Shown piece after piece: positions 1 to 8,050 of a stretch of DNA of 64,000 nucleotides. Position numbers and translations under genes: made by a program. The notes below the pieces were generated by a model. It was not told the origin of the DNA. It did not search any database and was given only the letters and a program-made list of their open reading frames with translations. Origin of the DNA: Candidatus Chlorohelix allophototropha (GTDB lineage: Bacteria; Chloroflexota; Chloroflexia; Chloroheliales; Chloroheliaceae). The stretch lies in the NCBI RefSeq assembly GCF_030389965.1, contig NZ_CP128399.1, positions 992,001 to 1,056,000 on the forward strand. Reading direction: 5' to 3'. Position 1 is the first letter of the stretch. Each line of letters starts with the position of its first letter.

Positions 1-258
1 CGGCAAGGTCAGAATTTAGAAGAGTGGCTGAAAAAGGTGGAACAGCAGGTGGGGCTGGCACAATTACAGGAATTGGGAAGTTTTGCGAATGGGATAAGGC
101 AAGACCAGGCAGCAGTGAAAGCTGGTCTAACCTTGGAGTTCAGCCAAGGTCAGGTAGAGGGTCAGGTTAATCGATTGAAAACGATTAAGAAAACAATGTT
201 CGGTCGCGCTAGATTCACGTTGCTAAGGGCGAGGGTATTACGCCCTACTGCGGCTTAA
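1..258 (+). CDS. ISL3-family transposase, C-terminal end (partial at window edge)
   Basis: The frame is open from the first base of the window and stops at TAA 256-258, so only the last 85 codons are visible. The end of the protein (NRLKTIKKTMFGRARF, then a short LLR.RVL tail) is the typical C-terminus of ISL3 (IS1096/IS1165-like) DDE transposases, where a glutamate-containing helix precedes the N-R-K-K-x-M-x-G-R-A block. The catalytic Asp residues lie outside the window, so activity cannot be judged. Family call is good; element identity is unknown. Confidence 0.75.
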   Translation, partial: RQGQNLEEWLKKVEQQVGLAQLQELGSFANGIRQDQAAVKAGLTLEFSQGQVEGQVNRLKTIKKTMFGRARFTLLRARVLRPTAA

Positions 259-306
259 CTAATCTGGGTTATCGCCCATATTTTCACGCAAAGTGCGCCA
301 GAACCC
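1..306 (+). mobile_element. Right end of an ISL3-type insertion sequence
   Basis: About 45 bp after the transposase stop lies a sequence at 268-306 whose reverse complement starts GGGTTCTGGCGCACTTTGCG, the form of ISL3-family terminal repeats (GG-T-CTT..GCG..TTTGCGT). The left end is off the window. The neighbouring reverse transcriptase remnant stops being recognisable just beyond this boundary, so the element probably truncated it or sits next to a deletion. Confidence 0.55.
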
Positions 307-317
307 TTTTTAAATTA

Positions 318-721
318 TCATAAACAGATATTGTCAAAAAACGCTTCTATGTCGGCATCCACCGCCCAACGGTAGCCTTCCCGATAGACTTTTTCAATCT
401 CATCCAGCGCGGTTCGGGTAGAGCGGTCAGGTCGGAAACCAAAGCTGCAGGGCAGAAATTCCGGCTCGAAAGCGGCACAATTACGTTCAGCGCCACCCGT
501 TGCGCCACTCTATCGCGCACAGTGAGTATTGAAAGTACCCGGTAACCACCGCCCGGTTTGGGCAAGCGAAAATTGACAATCGGGTCGGGACGGTAACGCC
601 CACTTAACAACTGGTAGCGCAGGTTGGTCAGGCGCTGTGGTAGGCTGCGCTCGAACAAGTCCAATGAAACTCGATCTGCCGCCCCACTCCAGCGCCGCGC
701 GTTGATCCCACGCCCCTTGCC
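318..721 (-). pseudogene. Reverse transcriptase fragment (group II intron or CRISPR-associated type)
   Basis: Two minus-strand frames join into one RT N-terminal half. The first gives LDLFERSLPQRLTNLRYQLL, then SGRYRPDP, IPKPxGG-like FRLPKPGGGYRVL and TVRDRVAQR. After a one-base deletion near 469-472 the second gives FEPEFLPCSFGFRPDRSTRT and then VDADIEAFFDNI, the first catalytic Asp motif of RT domain A. It ends at a TGA at 318-320, so the YxDD motif and everything after it is missing. The RPDRS and DADI..FFD blocks are shared by group II intron RTs and by RTs of type III CRISPR adaptation modules. The CRISPR relic 0.5 kb away makes the second option plausible but not proven. Non-functional. 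Confidence 0.7.
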
Positions 722-1189
722 GTGAAGTGACGTGAAAGGAGATGAGTTGGAGCGCGTTGAGGCTGTTATCTGCCTGCAATCTTTCTATCACGCCCCGGCA
801 CAGGGTCGGGATGCAGCTTGAAGTATCTTCGCGTACTCCTCCGGCCGAGTTAGGAATAGTTCGCCCGGTGAGGGCATCATGTTCAAATTCCTCGATTAAG
901 GAAAGCAGGGTGGCACGGGTGGAGAGTTATCTAGGGTCTGGAGTAAATGAGCGGTATTGGCTGCTTTGAAGGGATCGGTTACCTGAAAGCTCAACACTCC
1001 TGCTAGAGTTACCTGCCATTTGTCCAGACTGAGGGCGGTTTTGCACCGTCATGTTGACCACCTGCACTACCAAAGGTCCGGCGGGTAGGCTCAAATGAGC
1101 GTGGTTGCTGGATCTTAAGGCGGCTTCGTAACCCTGATTGCCTGTGAGCAGGGCACAGGTGCCGGGTCGGACGTTGATGCGCCCGAACA
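722..1189. other. Decayed coding region between the RT remnant and the CRISPR relic
   Basis: No intact gene. On the minus strand short open stretches in different frames look protein-like, for example LFGRINVRPGTCALLTGNQG followed in another frame by VTLAGVLSFQVTDPFKAAN. The second is loosely reminiscent of a band-7/SPFH beta strand pattern, but the similarity is too weak for a call. The frames are broken several times over about 470 bp. Read as a decayed gene or genes of unknown identity. Confidence 0.35.
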
Positions 1190-1301
1190 GTTTGAAGACA
1201 CCTAATCCTCGGAAGGGGATTGAAACTTGACACTTTCTTCACCAGTATAACCCGCAAAGAGTATGTCGGAAAGCACCTAATCCTCGGAAGTTCATCCCAA
1301 T
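1190..1301 (+). CRISPR. Relic CRISPR array: one 37-nt repeat, one 38-nt spacer, one degenerate repeat
   Basis: The sequence 1190-1226 starts GTTTGAAGACACC and ends GGGGATTGAAAC, with the length and the ATTGAAAC 3' end of many type I/III CRISPR repeats. A second copy starts 75 bp later at 1265 and keeps a perfect 17-nt block (CACCTAATCCTCGGAAG, 1199-1215 and 1274-1290) but diverges in its last 11 bases, as terminal repeats do. The spacing equals one 37-nt repeat plus a 38-nt spacer (1227-1264). The degenerate copy on the right implies a leader on the left. No cas gene is intact nearby. With only two copies this is a good but unconfirmed call. Confidence 0.6.
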
Positions 1302-1354
1302 TGCTGAAAACCTAAACCTAATAGAGGCAAAATTAACTTGGTGAATGTCTATAG

Positions 1355-1430
1355 GTAATGACGATTACCATTGTTGGAACTTGGCAAGCCTCATTCCTAA
1401 GTAATGACAATATCTGTTGTGGGAACTTGG
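1355..1430. repeat. Two 30-bp imperfect direct repeats upstream of a tyrosine recombinase
   Basis: Copies at 1355-1384 and 1401-1430 both begin GTAATGAC and end GGAACTTGG, agreeing at 24 of 30 positions with a 46-bp period. The first copy overlaps a perfect inverted repeat GGTAAT-gacg-ATTACC (1354-1369). They lie 60-140 bp upstream of the recombinase start, a usual place for recombinase arm or core sites or for autoregulatory sites. Function is inferred from position only. Confidence 0.4.
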
Positions 1431-1491
1431 ATAGCTGTGGTACACTGTAATAGAAATAAATCAGGTTAAAAACCTCAGCGAAAGAACAAAT

Positions 1492-2472
1492 ATGGCAGAT
1501 GAGCAGGTAATACCAGTAGCACAATCAGTAGAAATAGTCTCGGTAAACCAGGAGGAAACTAACTCGCTGCCGCTTGATCAGAATCCGGCAGCGGTTTATC
1601 TCGCTACTCTGCGCCCGGTTGGTCGGCGTGGAATGCTCCGTGCTCTCACTCTTATAGCCGAAGTCGTCAGTGGTGGCAAACAAACTGCCCTGACCCTGCC
1701 CTGGCATAAACTGCGTTACCAGCATACCGCTGCCATCGCCCCCGTCCTGGTGGAACGCGGCTACCGCCCCGCCACCGTCAATCAGGCTTTGTCAGGCTTG
1801 CGTAGTGTCCTCTACCATGCTTGGAAATTGGGGCTAATGGAAAGCGAAGATTACCAGCGTGCCCGCGATGTTAAAAACCGCCGGGGTGAAACCCTCCCGC
1901 GGGGTCGCGCTTTGGATAAAGATGAGTTAAAGGCCCTGATCAAAACCTGCCAAGCTGAAAAAACGCCGGGCGGGTTACGGGATGCTGCCCTGATCGGGTT
2001 GATGTACGGCACCGGACTGCGCCGTTCGGAAGTGGTCAAGCTAGAGCTGAAGGATTATAACCCTGCCACCGGGGCGCTAACTATTAGAGGAGCCAAGGGT
2101 GGCAAAGACCGACTGGTGTATGTCAAAGGAGGAGCCGCAAAATCTCTGGCGGTCTGGCTGGAGCAGCGAGGTGATACTGCTGGAGCGCTTTTCTGCCCGG
2201 TGCATAAAAGTGGTAAGGTTAGAGTGGAAATTATGACCGACCAATCGGTAATGAAAATATTAAAAAAGCGCGGTTTACAAACCGACCTAGAATCGTTTAG
2301 TCCACACGACCTACGACGCACCTTCATCTCGGATCTCTTGGATGCGGGAGCGGATATAGCTACGGTGCAGAAGTTAGCGGGACATGCCAGTGTCACCACT
2401 ACTGCTCGTTACGATCGGCGGGGAGAAGCAGCCAAAAGCAAAGCCACCGACCTACTTGAAATCCCCTACTAA
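1492..2472 (+). CDS. Tyrosine-type site-specific recombinase/integrase
   Basis: A full-length 326-residue phage-integrase-family protein, likely cutting and rejoining DNA through a 3'-phosphotyrosine link. An N-terminal helical DNA-binding domain (about residues 27-110) precedes the catalytic domain. The catalytic set is visible: Arg in TGLRRSEV (about 178), HDLRR (about 272-276), GHASVTTTARY with the His near 297 and the nucleophile Tyr near 307. The ATG at 1492 is the first in frame. It is not next to typical XerC/XerD neighbours, and with the direct repeats upstream it looks like the integrase of a mobile or remnant element. It is the only apparently intact recombinase gene in the left 2.5 kb. 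Confidence 0.88.
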   Translation: MADEQVIPVAQSVEIVSVNQEETNSLPLDQNPAAVYLATLRPVGRRGMLRALTLIAEVVSGGKQTALTLPWHKLRYQHTAAIAPVLVERGYRPATVNQALSGLRSVLYHAWKLGLMESEDYQRARDVKNRRGETLPRGRALDKDELKALIKTCQAEKTPGGLRDAALIGLMYGTGLRRSEVVKLELKDYNPATGALTIRGAKGGKDRLVYVKGGAAKSLAVWLEQRGDTAGALFCPVHKSGKVRVEIMTDQSVMKILKKRGLQTDLESFSPHDLRRTFISDLLDAGADIATVQKLAGHASVTTTARYDRRGEAAKSKATDLLEIPY

Positions 2473-2747
2473 ACTGTTGCCACAATGGAATTCGTTTTCT
2501 TCCCACGAAATCTTCTGCCAACTTGGGCAAAAGAGTTAGTTCTCAGGTATATTTTTGTCAGAATGGCAAAAAAGCCTCATGCTACAAGGCCTGCTAAGGC
2601 GGTTCTTGAGTATGTTGTGCCATATATTGGTACTCTTTGGGGATTAACGGGGCTTAAAACGGCTTGTAGTGAGAGGTCATATTTATGGCTCTGCTATGAA
2701 AATCCGGTTTCCCCCTAACCAAATAGAGAAAGCGGTCAGAAAAATGA

Positions 2748-4112
2748 TCAAGCTAATTTGGGTTCAGGGTTTTTAAGATTAACCTGATAACCCAACCGCT
2801 CTAACCGCCGAATTAACCGATTAGTAATAGTGCCACGTTTGCGTTCGTCCAAGTAATCATAGCCAAGCTCTTTGTACTCTTCTTTTCGAGTAAACATATA
2901 ATACACACTTACCAGAATGGAATGCGCTACTGCAATAATTGCTCGGCGTTTACCCCGTCTGCCCGCTAGCTTGGTGTAGAGTGCTCCCAAATAACTTTTC
3001 TTACTTTTTGCAGCAGCGTGAGAAGCTTGAATTAAACCCTTTCGTACTGGTCGATCTCCAGAAGATATACGTCCCGGCAATTGTTTTCCGGCACTCCGAT
3101 TATTGCCCGGTGCCACTCCAGCCCAACTAGCCAGATGTGCGGCTGAGGGAAAACGGCTCATATCAATACCTATTTCAGCGATAAGCAGTTGGGCTACTTT
3201 ACGGTCAATTCCAGGAATAGTATCTAATAAAGCCACTGCTTCTTCCCAATTCAACGTAGCTACAGCGGTAGCTGGGGTGCTGGGGTCTGGAGTGAAATTA
3301 TTCTGACTACTTTCAAGAGCTTGACCTATTTTAGTAGCAGGGTCAGGACTGACCAAATTAACCGACGGACCCTCTTTCAATTGTCGTTCAATCTCAGAAC
3401 TGAAAATCTCAACTTGCTCATCCAGGAAATCAAGATGGGCTAAATGCTGGGTGAGTAGGAAACAGTGTTGATCTCGAACCTGGCCTTTCAGAGCTTTAGC
3501 TAATTCAGCTCGTTTGGCACGCATTCTACCACGTGCCAGTTCCGCCAGTTTTTGTGGGTCGGTTTCACCAGCGATGATAGCTTCTAGCATTTGCCTGGCG
3601 GATACTCCCCTAATATCTGAAACTACACTAGCCAGTTTTAGGTTGGCCGCTTCCAGAACCTTTTGTAGACGATTGATCACACTGGCACGTTCCCTGACCA
3701 GATTGCTGCGCTGCCGGGTCAAATCCCTCAGATCACGTTGAGCACGTGGTGGAATAAAACTAGCTCGTAAGAGACCGTGCTGAAGTAATTCTGCCAACCA
3801 TTGCGCGTCTAGAACGTCGGTTTTGCGACCAGGGACGTGTTTAACGTGCTGAGCATTAACCAGTAATATCTCAAGTTGACCCTCCAAAATATTATGCACT
3901 GGTTTCCAATATTCTCCGGTACTTTCCATCGCTACAATCGTAACTTCCTCTTGTGAGAACCAATCCAACAGTTCCAGAAGCTCAATCGTAGTAGTGCCGA
4001 AGGTTCGAGTTTTTTGAAGCTGGGTACCATCTGCTTCCAGCTTAAGGCAACAGGCTACTACGCTCTTTTTATGAACATCCAGACCAGCACAAGAGGGATG
4101 AAGCACCAGCAT
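2748..4112 (-). CDS. IS110-family transposase (DEDD recombinase)
   Basis: A 454-residue IS110 transposase. The N-terminal RuvC-like DEDD domain shows D12 in CAGLDVHKKS, the Glu in MESTGEYWKP (about 64) and Asp residues in KTDVLDAQWLAEL (about 97-101). The C-terminal Tnp domain has the helix-hairpin-helix-like TIPGIDRKVAQLLIAEIG, then FASWAGVAPG-type HLASWAGVAPGNNRSAGK with the catalytic Ser candidate, and GRISSGDRPVR. Known members use a bridge RNA from the element's non-coding end to choose target and donor. Length and motifs are complete, so it may be active. It contains a conspicuous coiled-coil-like charged middle segment, usual for the family. Confidence 0.92.
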   Translation of the reverse strand: MLVLHPSCAGLDVHKKSVVACCLKLEADGTQLQKTRTFGTTTIELLELLDWFSQEEVTIVAMESTGEYWKPVHNILEGQLEILLVNAQHVKHVPGRKTDVLDAQWLAELLQHGLLRASFIPPRAQRDLRDLTRQRSNLVRERASVINRLQKVLEAANLKLASVVSDIRGVSARQMLEAIIAGETDPQKLAELARGRMRAKRAELAKALKGQVRDQHCFLLTQHLAHLDFLDEQVEIFSSEIERQLKEGPSVNLVSPDPATKIGQALESSQNNFTPDPSTPATAVATLNWEEAVALLDTIPGIDRKVAQLLIAEIGIDMSRFPSAAHLASWAGVAPGNNRSAGKQLPGRISSGDRPVRKGLIQASHAAAKSKKSYLGALYTKLAGRRGKRRAIIAVAHSILVSVYYMFTRKEEYKELGYDYLDERKRGTITNRLIRRLERLGYQVNLKNPEPKLA

Positions 4113-4390
4113 ATTTACCTCACTTACTAAGTTAGATATAGTTACTCGTTAAGTAGGGTTGGTTGAATGCCCAGTAAAAAGAACTCTGCTATGCGTGCTC
4201 AACTGCTTCTGTTTAACCAAAGCATTGGCAACAATTAAAGGTGCTCAAAGGCATTCCGGTCCGACTGTTGTCCAGGCTAGCAGCACCATTATCCATTAAC
4301 GACCTCTCGCCCAACTCTACCTTTTTAGAATAACATAGAGCCGCTACACTATCTATTAATTAGAACCCCTAAAATCCATTTTCATGCTTA
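4113..4390 (-). ncRNA. Candidate bridge-RNA region upstream of the IS110 transposase
   Basis: About 280 bp with no gene lie directly upstream of the transposase start. In IS110-group elements this left non-coding end is transcribed as the bridge RNA with target-binding and donor-binding loops. The location and size fit; I did not fold the RNA or define the IS110 termini, and part of this stretch must belong to the neighbouring IS1182 left end. Bounds are approximate. Confidence 0.4.
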
Positions 4391-5007
4391 AAGGTGTCAC
4401 ATGAAAAGTTACATAGTGACTGTTGGCGAAGACAGGGTGGTAAAAACAGAGTAAAATTGTTATCTCCAACTAAAATAATAAGATTACTTGCCCCAATAGG
4501 GAGAATAACATTGTCACTCAAACCTGAACCAATTAGTCCAGTACCTGAGCAGACTGCCTTGACCGCCAGAGCCGCTTTCCCAAAAGGCAGTGTTTTTATC
4601 AAGATGCGCGATGAAATAGGCACACTATATCAAGATCAAGAGTTTGCCGGGCTGTTTTCTACCACAGGGCAACCAGCCATAGCACCCTGGCGTTTGGTGC
4701 TGGTAACTTTAATGCAATTTATGGAAGGTTTGTCTGATAGGCAGGCAGCCGATGCAGTACGCGGTCGTTTGGACTGGAAATATGCTTTAAGCTTGCCTCT
4801 AGAAGATAGCGGCTTCGATTTCTCAGTCCTAAGTGAATTCCGTAACCGCTTGGTAGCTGGTAATGCCGAGCAGCTCATTTTTGAGAAAATGCTGAACTAC
4901 TTTAAGCAAAAGGGTTTGGTGAAAGCAGGTGGTCGCCAAAGAACCGATGCTACCCATGTATTGGCACAAGTAAGAGCCTTGAACCGAGTAGTATTAGTAG
5001 GTGAAAC

Positions 5008-6428
5008 CCCATAGGTTACAAGTTAAGGGTTCTAAAGGATTGTCAAGCAAAAAAGAAGCAAAATAGCTTATAATTTGAGGTATGAGTACCCAAAATAATA
5101 ATAAAAAGAATACCAAAACGAGCCATTCACGTCAGACCAGAGCAATAATGTTGGAGCGCTCAAAACGACCCGTCCCCGCCCCAACCGAGCAGGAAATAGA
5201 GCAACTGCTCAATCAGTTGATCGAACCAGCAATTCTAAATCTGACGCAGCATTATCAAAGCTTAGGCTTACGTTGCCGTACCCTCACCCTACCAGTAATG
5301 GTTTGTTTCCTGATTAGTCTAATCTGGCGACAATTGGGTTCGGTCAGTGCCGCGGTTAGAGAACTTAATCAGTACGGACAACTGTGGCAACCAGCCCTTA
5401 AAGTAAGCCAGCAAGCCGTGAGTGAACGTTTGCGAGAGTTGCCCGCTAGTCTATTTGAAAGTATTTTAAGGGAGGTCTTGCCAGAAGTACAAAAACGTAG
5501 CCAAGCCCGCCAACGTCCCCTCCCGAAAGAGTTGCAAAAGGGGCTGGCTGAGTTCAAACAGATAGTGGCAGTGGACGCTTCCAGTTTGGATGCCTTGATA
5601 AAGAAAGTGGGTTTGTTACCGGAAACTGAGCAGACGGTATTAGGTGGGCGAATGTTAGCAATGTTAGACTTGCGTAGTCAATTACCTACCCAAGTATGGT
5701 ATGAGGAGGATAGTTACTGCCACGAACAGAACTGGTGGGAACAAATTTGTGAAAGCCTGCCCAGTGGGGCTTTACTGTTGTTCGATTTAGGCTTCGTGAA
5801 TTATGGGCGATACGCTCAGTTAAGCTCAGAAGGCAAATACTTTATCAGTCGGGTCAAGAGCAGAATGGTGCATCAAGTTCTCCAGAAGTTAAGCTGGAGA
5901 GAGGGGCAGCGTGAATGGCTAATACAAGTGAAAGATGCGGCTAGGCAACCGTTAATATTAAGGCAAGTGGAAATAGAATATGCGGGTAAATGGTACAGTT
6001 ATGTCACCAATGTGCTGGAGCTAGAGCGGTTAAGTGGCACTCAAATCGCCGAACTATATCGGCAACGCTGGCGGATAGAGGATGCCTTCAAAACGGTAAA
6101 ACGGTTGCTGGGCTTAGCTTATTTTTATGGCAGTAGCCAAAACGCCATATTATTACAGTTATGGACAACCTGGTTAATGTACAGTGTCTTGATTGATTTG
6201 AGTGATGGGGTGGCGGAGGAATTGGAACTGCCTTTGAGCCGAATTTCGGTAGAAATGGTATATCTGGGGCTGGGTCATATAAGCCGTGTGAGGGCTAGAG
6301 GGCTAGAAGTTAGTGTGGTTCAGTATTTGGCCACTAATGCCAAACTTTTAGGGATTGTCAAACGTCCAAGACCCAGACCTAAACCTGATTTGACTTTCCC
6401 TTTAATTTCTTAACTTGTAACTGATGGG
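5008..6428 (+). mobile_element. IS4-family insertion sequence, complete, inside an IS1182 gene
   Basis: The ends are inverted repeats of about 20 bp: the left reads CCCAT-AG-GTTACAAGTTAAG and the right complement reads CCCAT-CA-GTTACAAGTTAAG, two mismatches. Flanks GAAAC (5003-5007) and GACAC (6429-6433) look like a 5-bp target duplication with one later change. The exact match to the reading frame of the host transposase supports the boundaries. Size is 1,421 bp with one transposase gene. Confidence 0.8.
5082..6413 (+). CDS. IS4-family transposase
   Basis: A 443-residue DDE transposase filling the IS. The first Asp is in IVAVDASSLDAL (about 164), the second in LLLFDLGFVNYG (about 234), and the Glu lies in the diagnostic Y-(2)-R-(3)-E-(6)-K signature YRQRWRIEDAFKTVKRLLGL (about 325-340). 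ATG start at 5082 follows the left terminal repeat by about 50 bp and the stop is about 15 bp before the right repeat. No lesion seen, so it may be active. Confidence 0.9.
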   Translation: MSTQNNNKKNTKTSHSRQTRAIMLERSKRPVPAPTEQEIEQLLNQLIEPAILNLTQHYQSLGLRCRTLTLPVMVCFLISLIWRQLGSVSAAVRELNQYGQLWQPALKVSQQAVSERLRELPASLFESILREVLPEVQKRSQARQRPLPKELQKGLAEFKQIVAVDASSLDALIKKVGLLPETEQTVLGGRMLAMLDLRSQLPTQVWYEEDSYCHEQNWWEQICESLPSGALLLFDLGFVNYGRYAQLSSEGKYFISRVKSRMVHQVLQKLSWREGQREWLIQVKDAARQPLILRQVEIEYAGKWYSYVTNVLELERLSGTQIAELYRQRWRIEDAFKTVKRLLGLAYFYGSSQNAILLQLWTTWLMYSVLIDLSDGVAEELELPLSRISVEMVYLGLGHISRVRARGLEVSVVQYLATNAKLLGIVKRPRPRPKPDLTFPLIS

Positions 6429-7372
6429 GACACCCTTAGAGCTACTCTAAATGTACTAGCTGTAGTTGTGCCTGAGTGGCTAAAGAGTAGCATACCAGCC
6501 GAATGGTTTAATCGCTATGACCGTAAGTTCGAGGAATATCGGCTACCAAAAGAAAAGACTAAGCGCAGCACTTTAGTCGAAACAATTGGTAAGGATGGTA
6601 ACTTACTACTTGAAGCTATAGTGAACTCCAAAGAAACTAGCTGGTTGTGGCAAGTACCAGCGGTGAAATTATTAGGTCAAGTGTGGCTCCAACAGTTCGA
6701 GTGGCAAGAGGCTGAACTCAAATTCAGGGAGGATGATAACATTCCTCCTCCCGCTAAAATGATTTGTTCGCCCTACGATCCAGAAGCTAGCTATGGACGC
6801 AAGCGGAAAACCTGGTGGGTGGGTTACAAGGTGCATTTAACAGAGAGTTGTGAGGAAGATAGCCCTCATTTGATTACTCATGTCGAAACCAGTCGTGCTG
6901 GTAATGGCGATGTGGATGTAACCCCACGTATTCACCAAGCTCTCCAGCAAAAAGGGCTTTTACCTAAGGAACATTTAACCGACACCAATTACGCCGAAGC
7001 CAAACAATTTTTAGCAAGCCAGCGCGATTATGGAATAGATTTAGTGGCTCCCGCCCGTGGTAGTAATGATTGGCAAGCAAAAGGAGCTGGTTTTAATGCC
7101 AGTGATTTTGAAATTGACTGGGATAGGCAAAAAGCGAAATGCCCAGCAGGGCAGTCTAGCTCAAGTTGGTCGACTGCTTTAGACCGATATCAAAATGAAG
7201 TGATCAAGATTAAGTTTTCGATGAAATAGTGCAAATGTTGTGAGCTACGTTCCAAATGTGGCTCTTCCGCAGGTTCGCTGATGTGTAATCCATTTTGAGA
7301 TTAGATTACGGTTAAGGTTACAAAATTCCGGTTCAAAATTTAGCTGAATCAGCGAGATTGCGGATGAACCTA

Positions 7373-7391
7373 TTGACAACCGCAATCTACA
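7373..7391. repeat. 19-bp inverted repeat, left copy
   Basis: TTGACAACCGCAATCTACA here is the exact reverse complement of 7871-7889. The copies bracket an IS3 fragment and a recombinase fragment. Both read as ends of IS-like units (TG at one tip, CA at the other) pointing away from the bracketed 480 bp. Related GATTGCGG words recur just to the left (about 7355), as in IS ends with multiple short repeats. Owner element unknown. Confidence 0.6.
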
Positions 7392-7393
7392 GG

Positions 7394-7510
7394 CTAGAAC
7401 GGATTTATAATGAAGGTCGCTTACATTCGTCTTTGGGTTACTTAGCGCCAGTAGAATTTGAACATAATTGGTTGGCTCAAAAGCGGCTAGAATCTGGTCT
7501 GGTCATATAG
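7394..7510 (+). pseudogene. IS3-family transposase, C-terminal fragment
   Basis: Thirty-eight codons read LERIYNEGRLHSSLGYLAPV, then EFEHNW and the stop TAG at 7508. The Y-N-x-x-R-x-H-S-x-L-G-Y-x-x-P-x-x-F pattern is the standard C-terminus of IS3 OrfB. Nothing of the rest of the protein is present upstream, so this is a fragment left by rearrangement. Confidence 0.75.
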
Positions 7511-7870
7511 GGGGCATTCCACACACTGGTGGTACTTCTTTTACATACAGGACTTAGGGCGAGTGAAATTTGTTTGCTTAAACCTGAGCAAGTGAAAATT
7601 GCAGGGCGAAAGGGTACCCTGACTGTAGTAGGTAAAGGTAACAAATACCGAGAAGTACCGCTCAACGCCACTGCCCGCGGGGTCTTGGGTAAATACCTTG
7701 CAAAGTTAGGAACTGAGTTGGTATTCGTATTCCCCTCAGAAAAAACAGGTGAAGCCCTGACTGAGAGAGCTTTAGGTAAGAAATACGCCGACAAAGCTAA
7801 ACTGAAAGATGTTAGTCCCCATGACTTACGCCACCGTTTCGGCTATCGGATGGCAGAACATGTGCCCTTG
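7511..7870 (+). pseudogene. Tyrosine recombinase fragment (central catalytic part)
   Basis: Open frame from just after the IS3 fragment. It shows LLLHTGLRASEICLLKPEQV with the first catalytic Arg, a G-K-G-N-K-Y-R-E-V-P-L beta strand and SPHDLRHRFGYRMAEHVPL with the H-x-x-R. It is then cut at 7870 where the 19-bp repeat begins; a short foreign tail runs to a stop at 7909. The GH..T..Y end is absent, as is the N-terminal domain, so it cannot be catalytic. It is not a copy of the 1492-2472 recombinase. Confidence 0.75.
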
Positions 7871-7889
7871 TGTAGATTGCGGTTGTCAA
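7871..7889. repeat. 19-bp inverted repeat, right copy
   Basis: TGTAGATTGCGGTTGTCAA, exact inverse of 7373-7391. It lies eight bases outside the conserved left repeat of the IS21 element, so it could be the outermost part of that IS21 end or the tip of another element that the IS21 entered. Confidence 0.6.
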
Positions 7890-8050
7890 GACCTAATATT
7901 CCGGGCTAAAAATGCATCTGAATTTAACCCACTTTTTTAAGAAAAAGCTCCAGGCAGTGGCCTGTCGCACGCTGGCGTTCGCACAAAAGCCAAGCTTTTG
8001 CGCTCAACCAGCTCTTATTAGGCTGAAATAATCTTAGCCTCTTGAAATCT

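Larger units (their letters stand above)
4511..7298 (+). pseudogene. IS1182-family transposase, split by an IS4 element and truncated
   Basis: The first part (4511-5007) has the IS1182 N-terminus: YQDQEFAGLFSTTGQPAIAP, RLVLVTLMQFMEGLSDRQAA and LSEFRNRLVAG. The second part (6429-7229) continues with VPEWL, YDPEASYGRKRKTWWVGYKV, the H.T.TDTNYAE block and VAPARGS. Removing the IS4 element plus one 5-bp target duplicate (1,426 bp) restores one frame across GET-LRATLN. A TTG at 4511 behind AGGGAG is the likely start. An in-frame TAG at 7227 then interrupts before the Cys cluster CKCCELRSKC, and the frame ends at 7298 without the C-terminus. Dead by insertion, nonsense codon and deletion. Confidence 0.85.

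Noticed and set aside
1009-1257. Minus-strand 82-codon frame across the CRISPR repeat
   Set aside because: It runs through the repeat and spacer and has no coherent protein pattern; other frames in the same stretch look more like decayed coding.
1355-1430. The two 30-bp repeats as part of a CRISPR array
   Set aside because: Only 24 of 30 bases match, the gap is 16 bases and the sequence differs from the repeat at 1190. Too short for spacers.
2485-2718. Plus-strand 77-codon frame after the tyrosine recombinase
   Set aside because: No ribosome site and no recognisable pattern; lies in an IS-flanking spacer.
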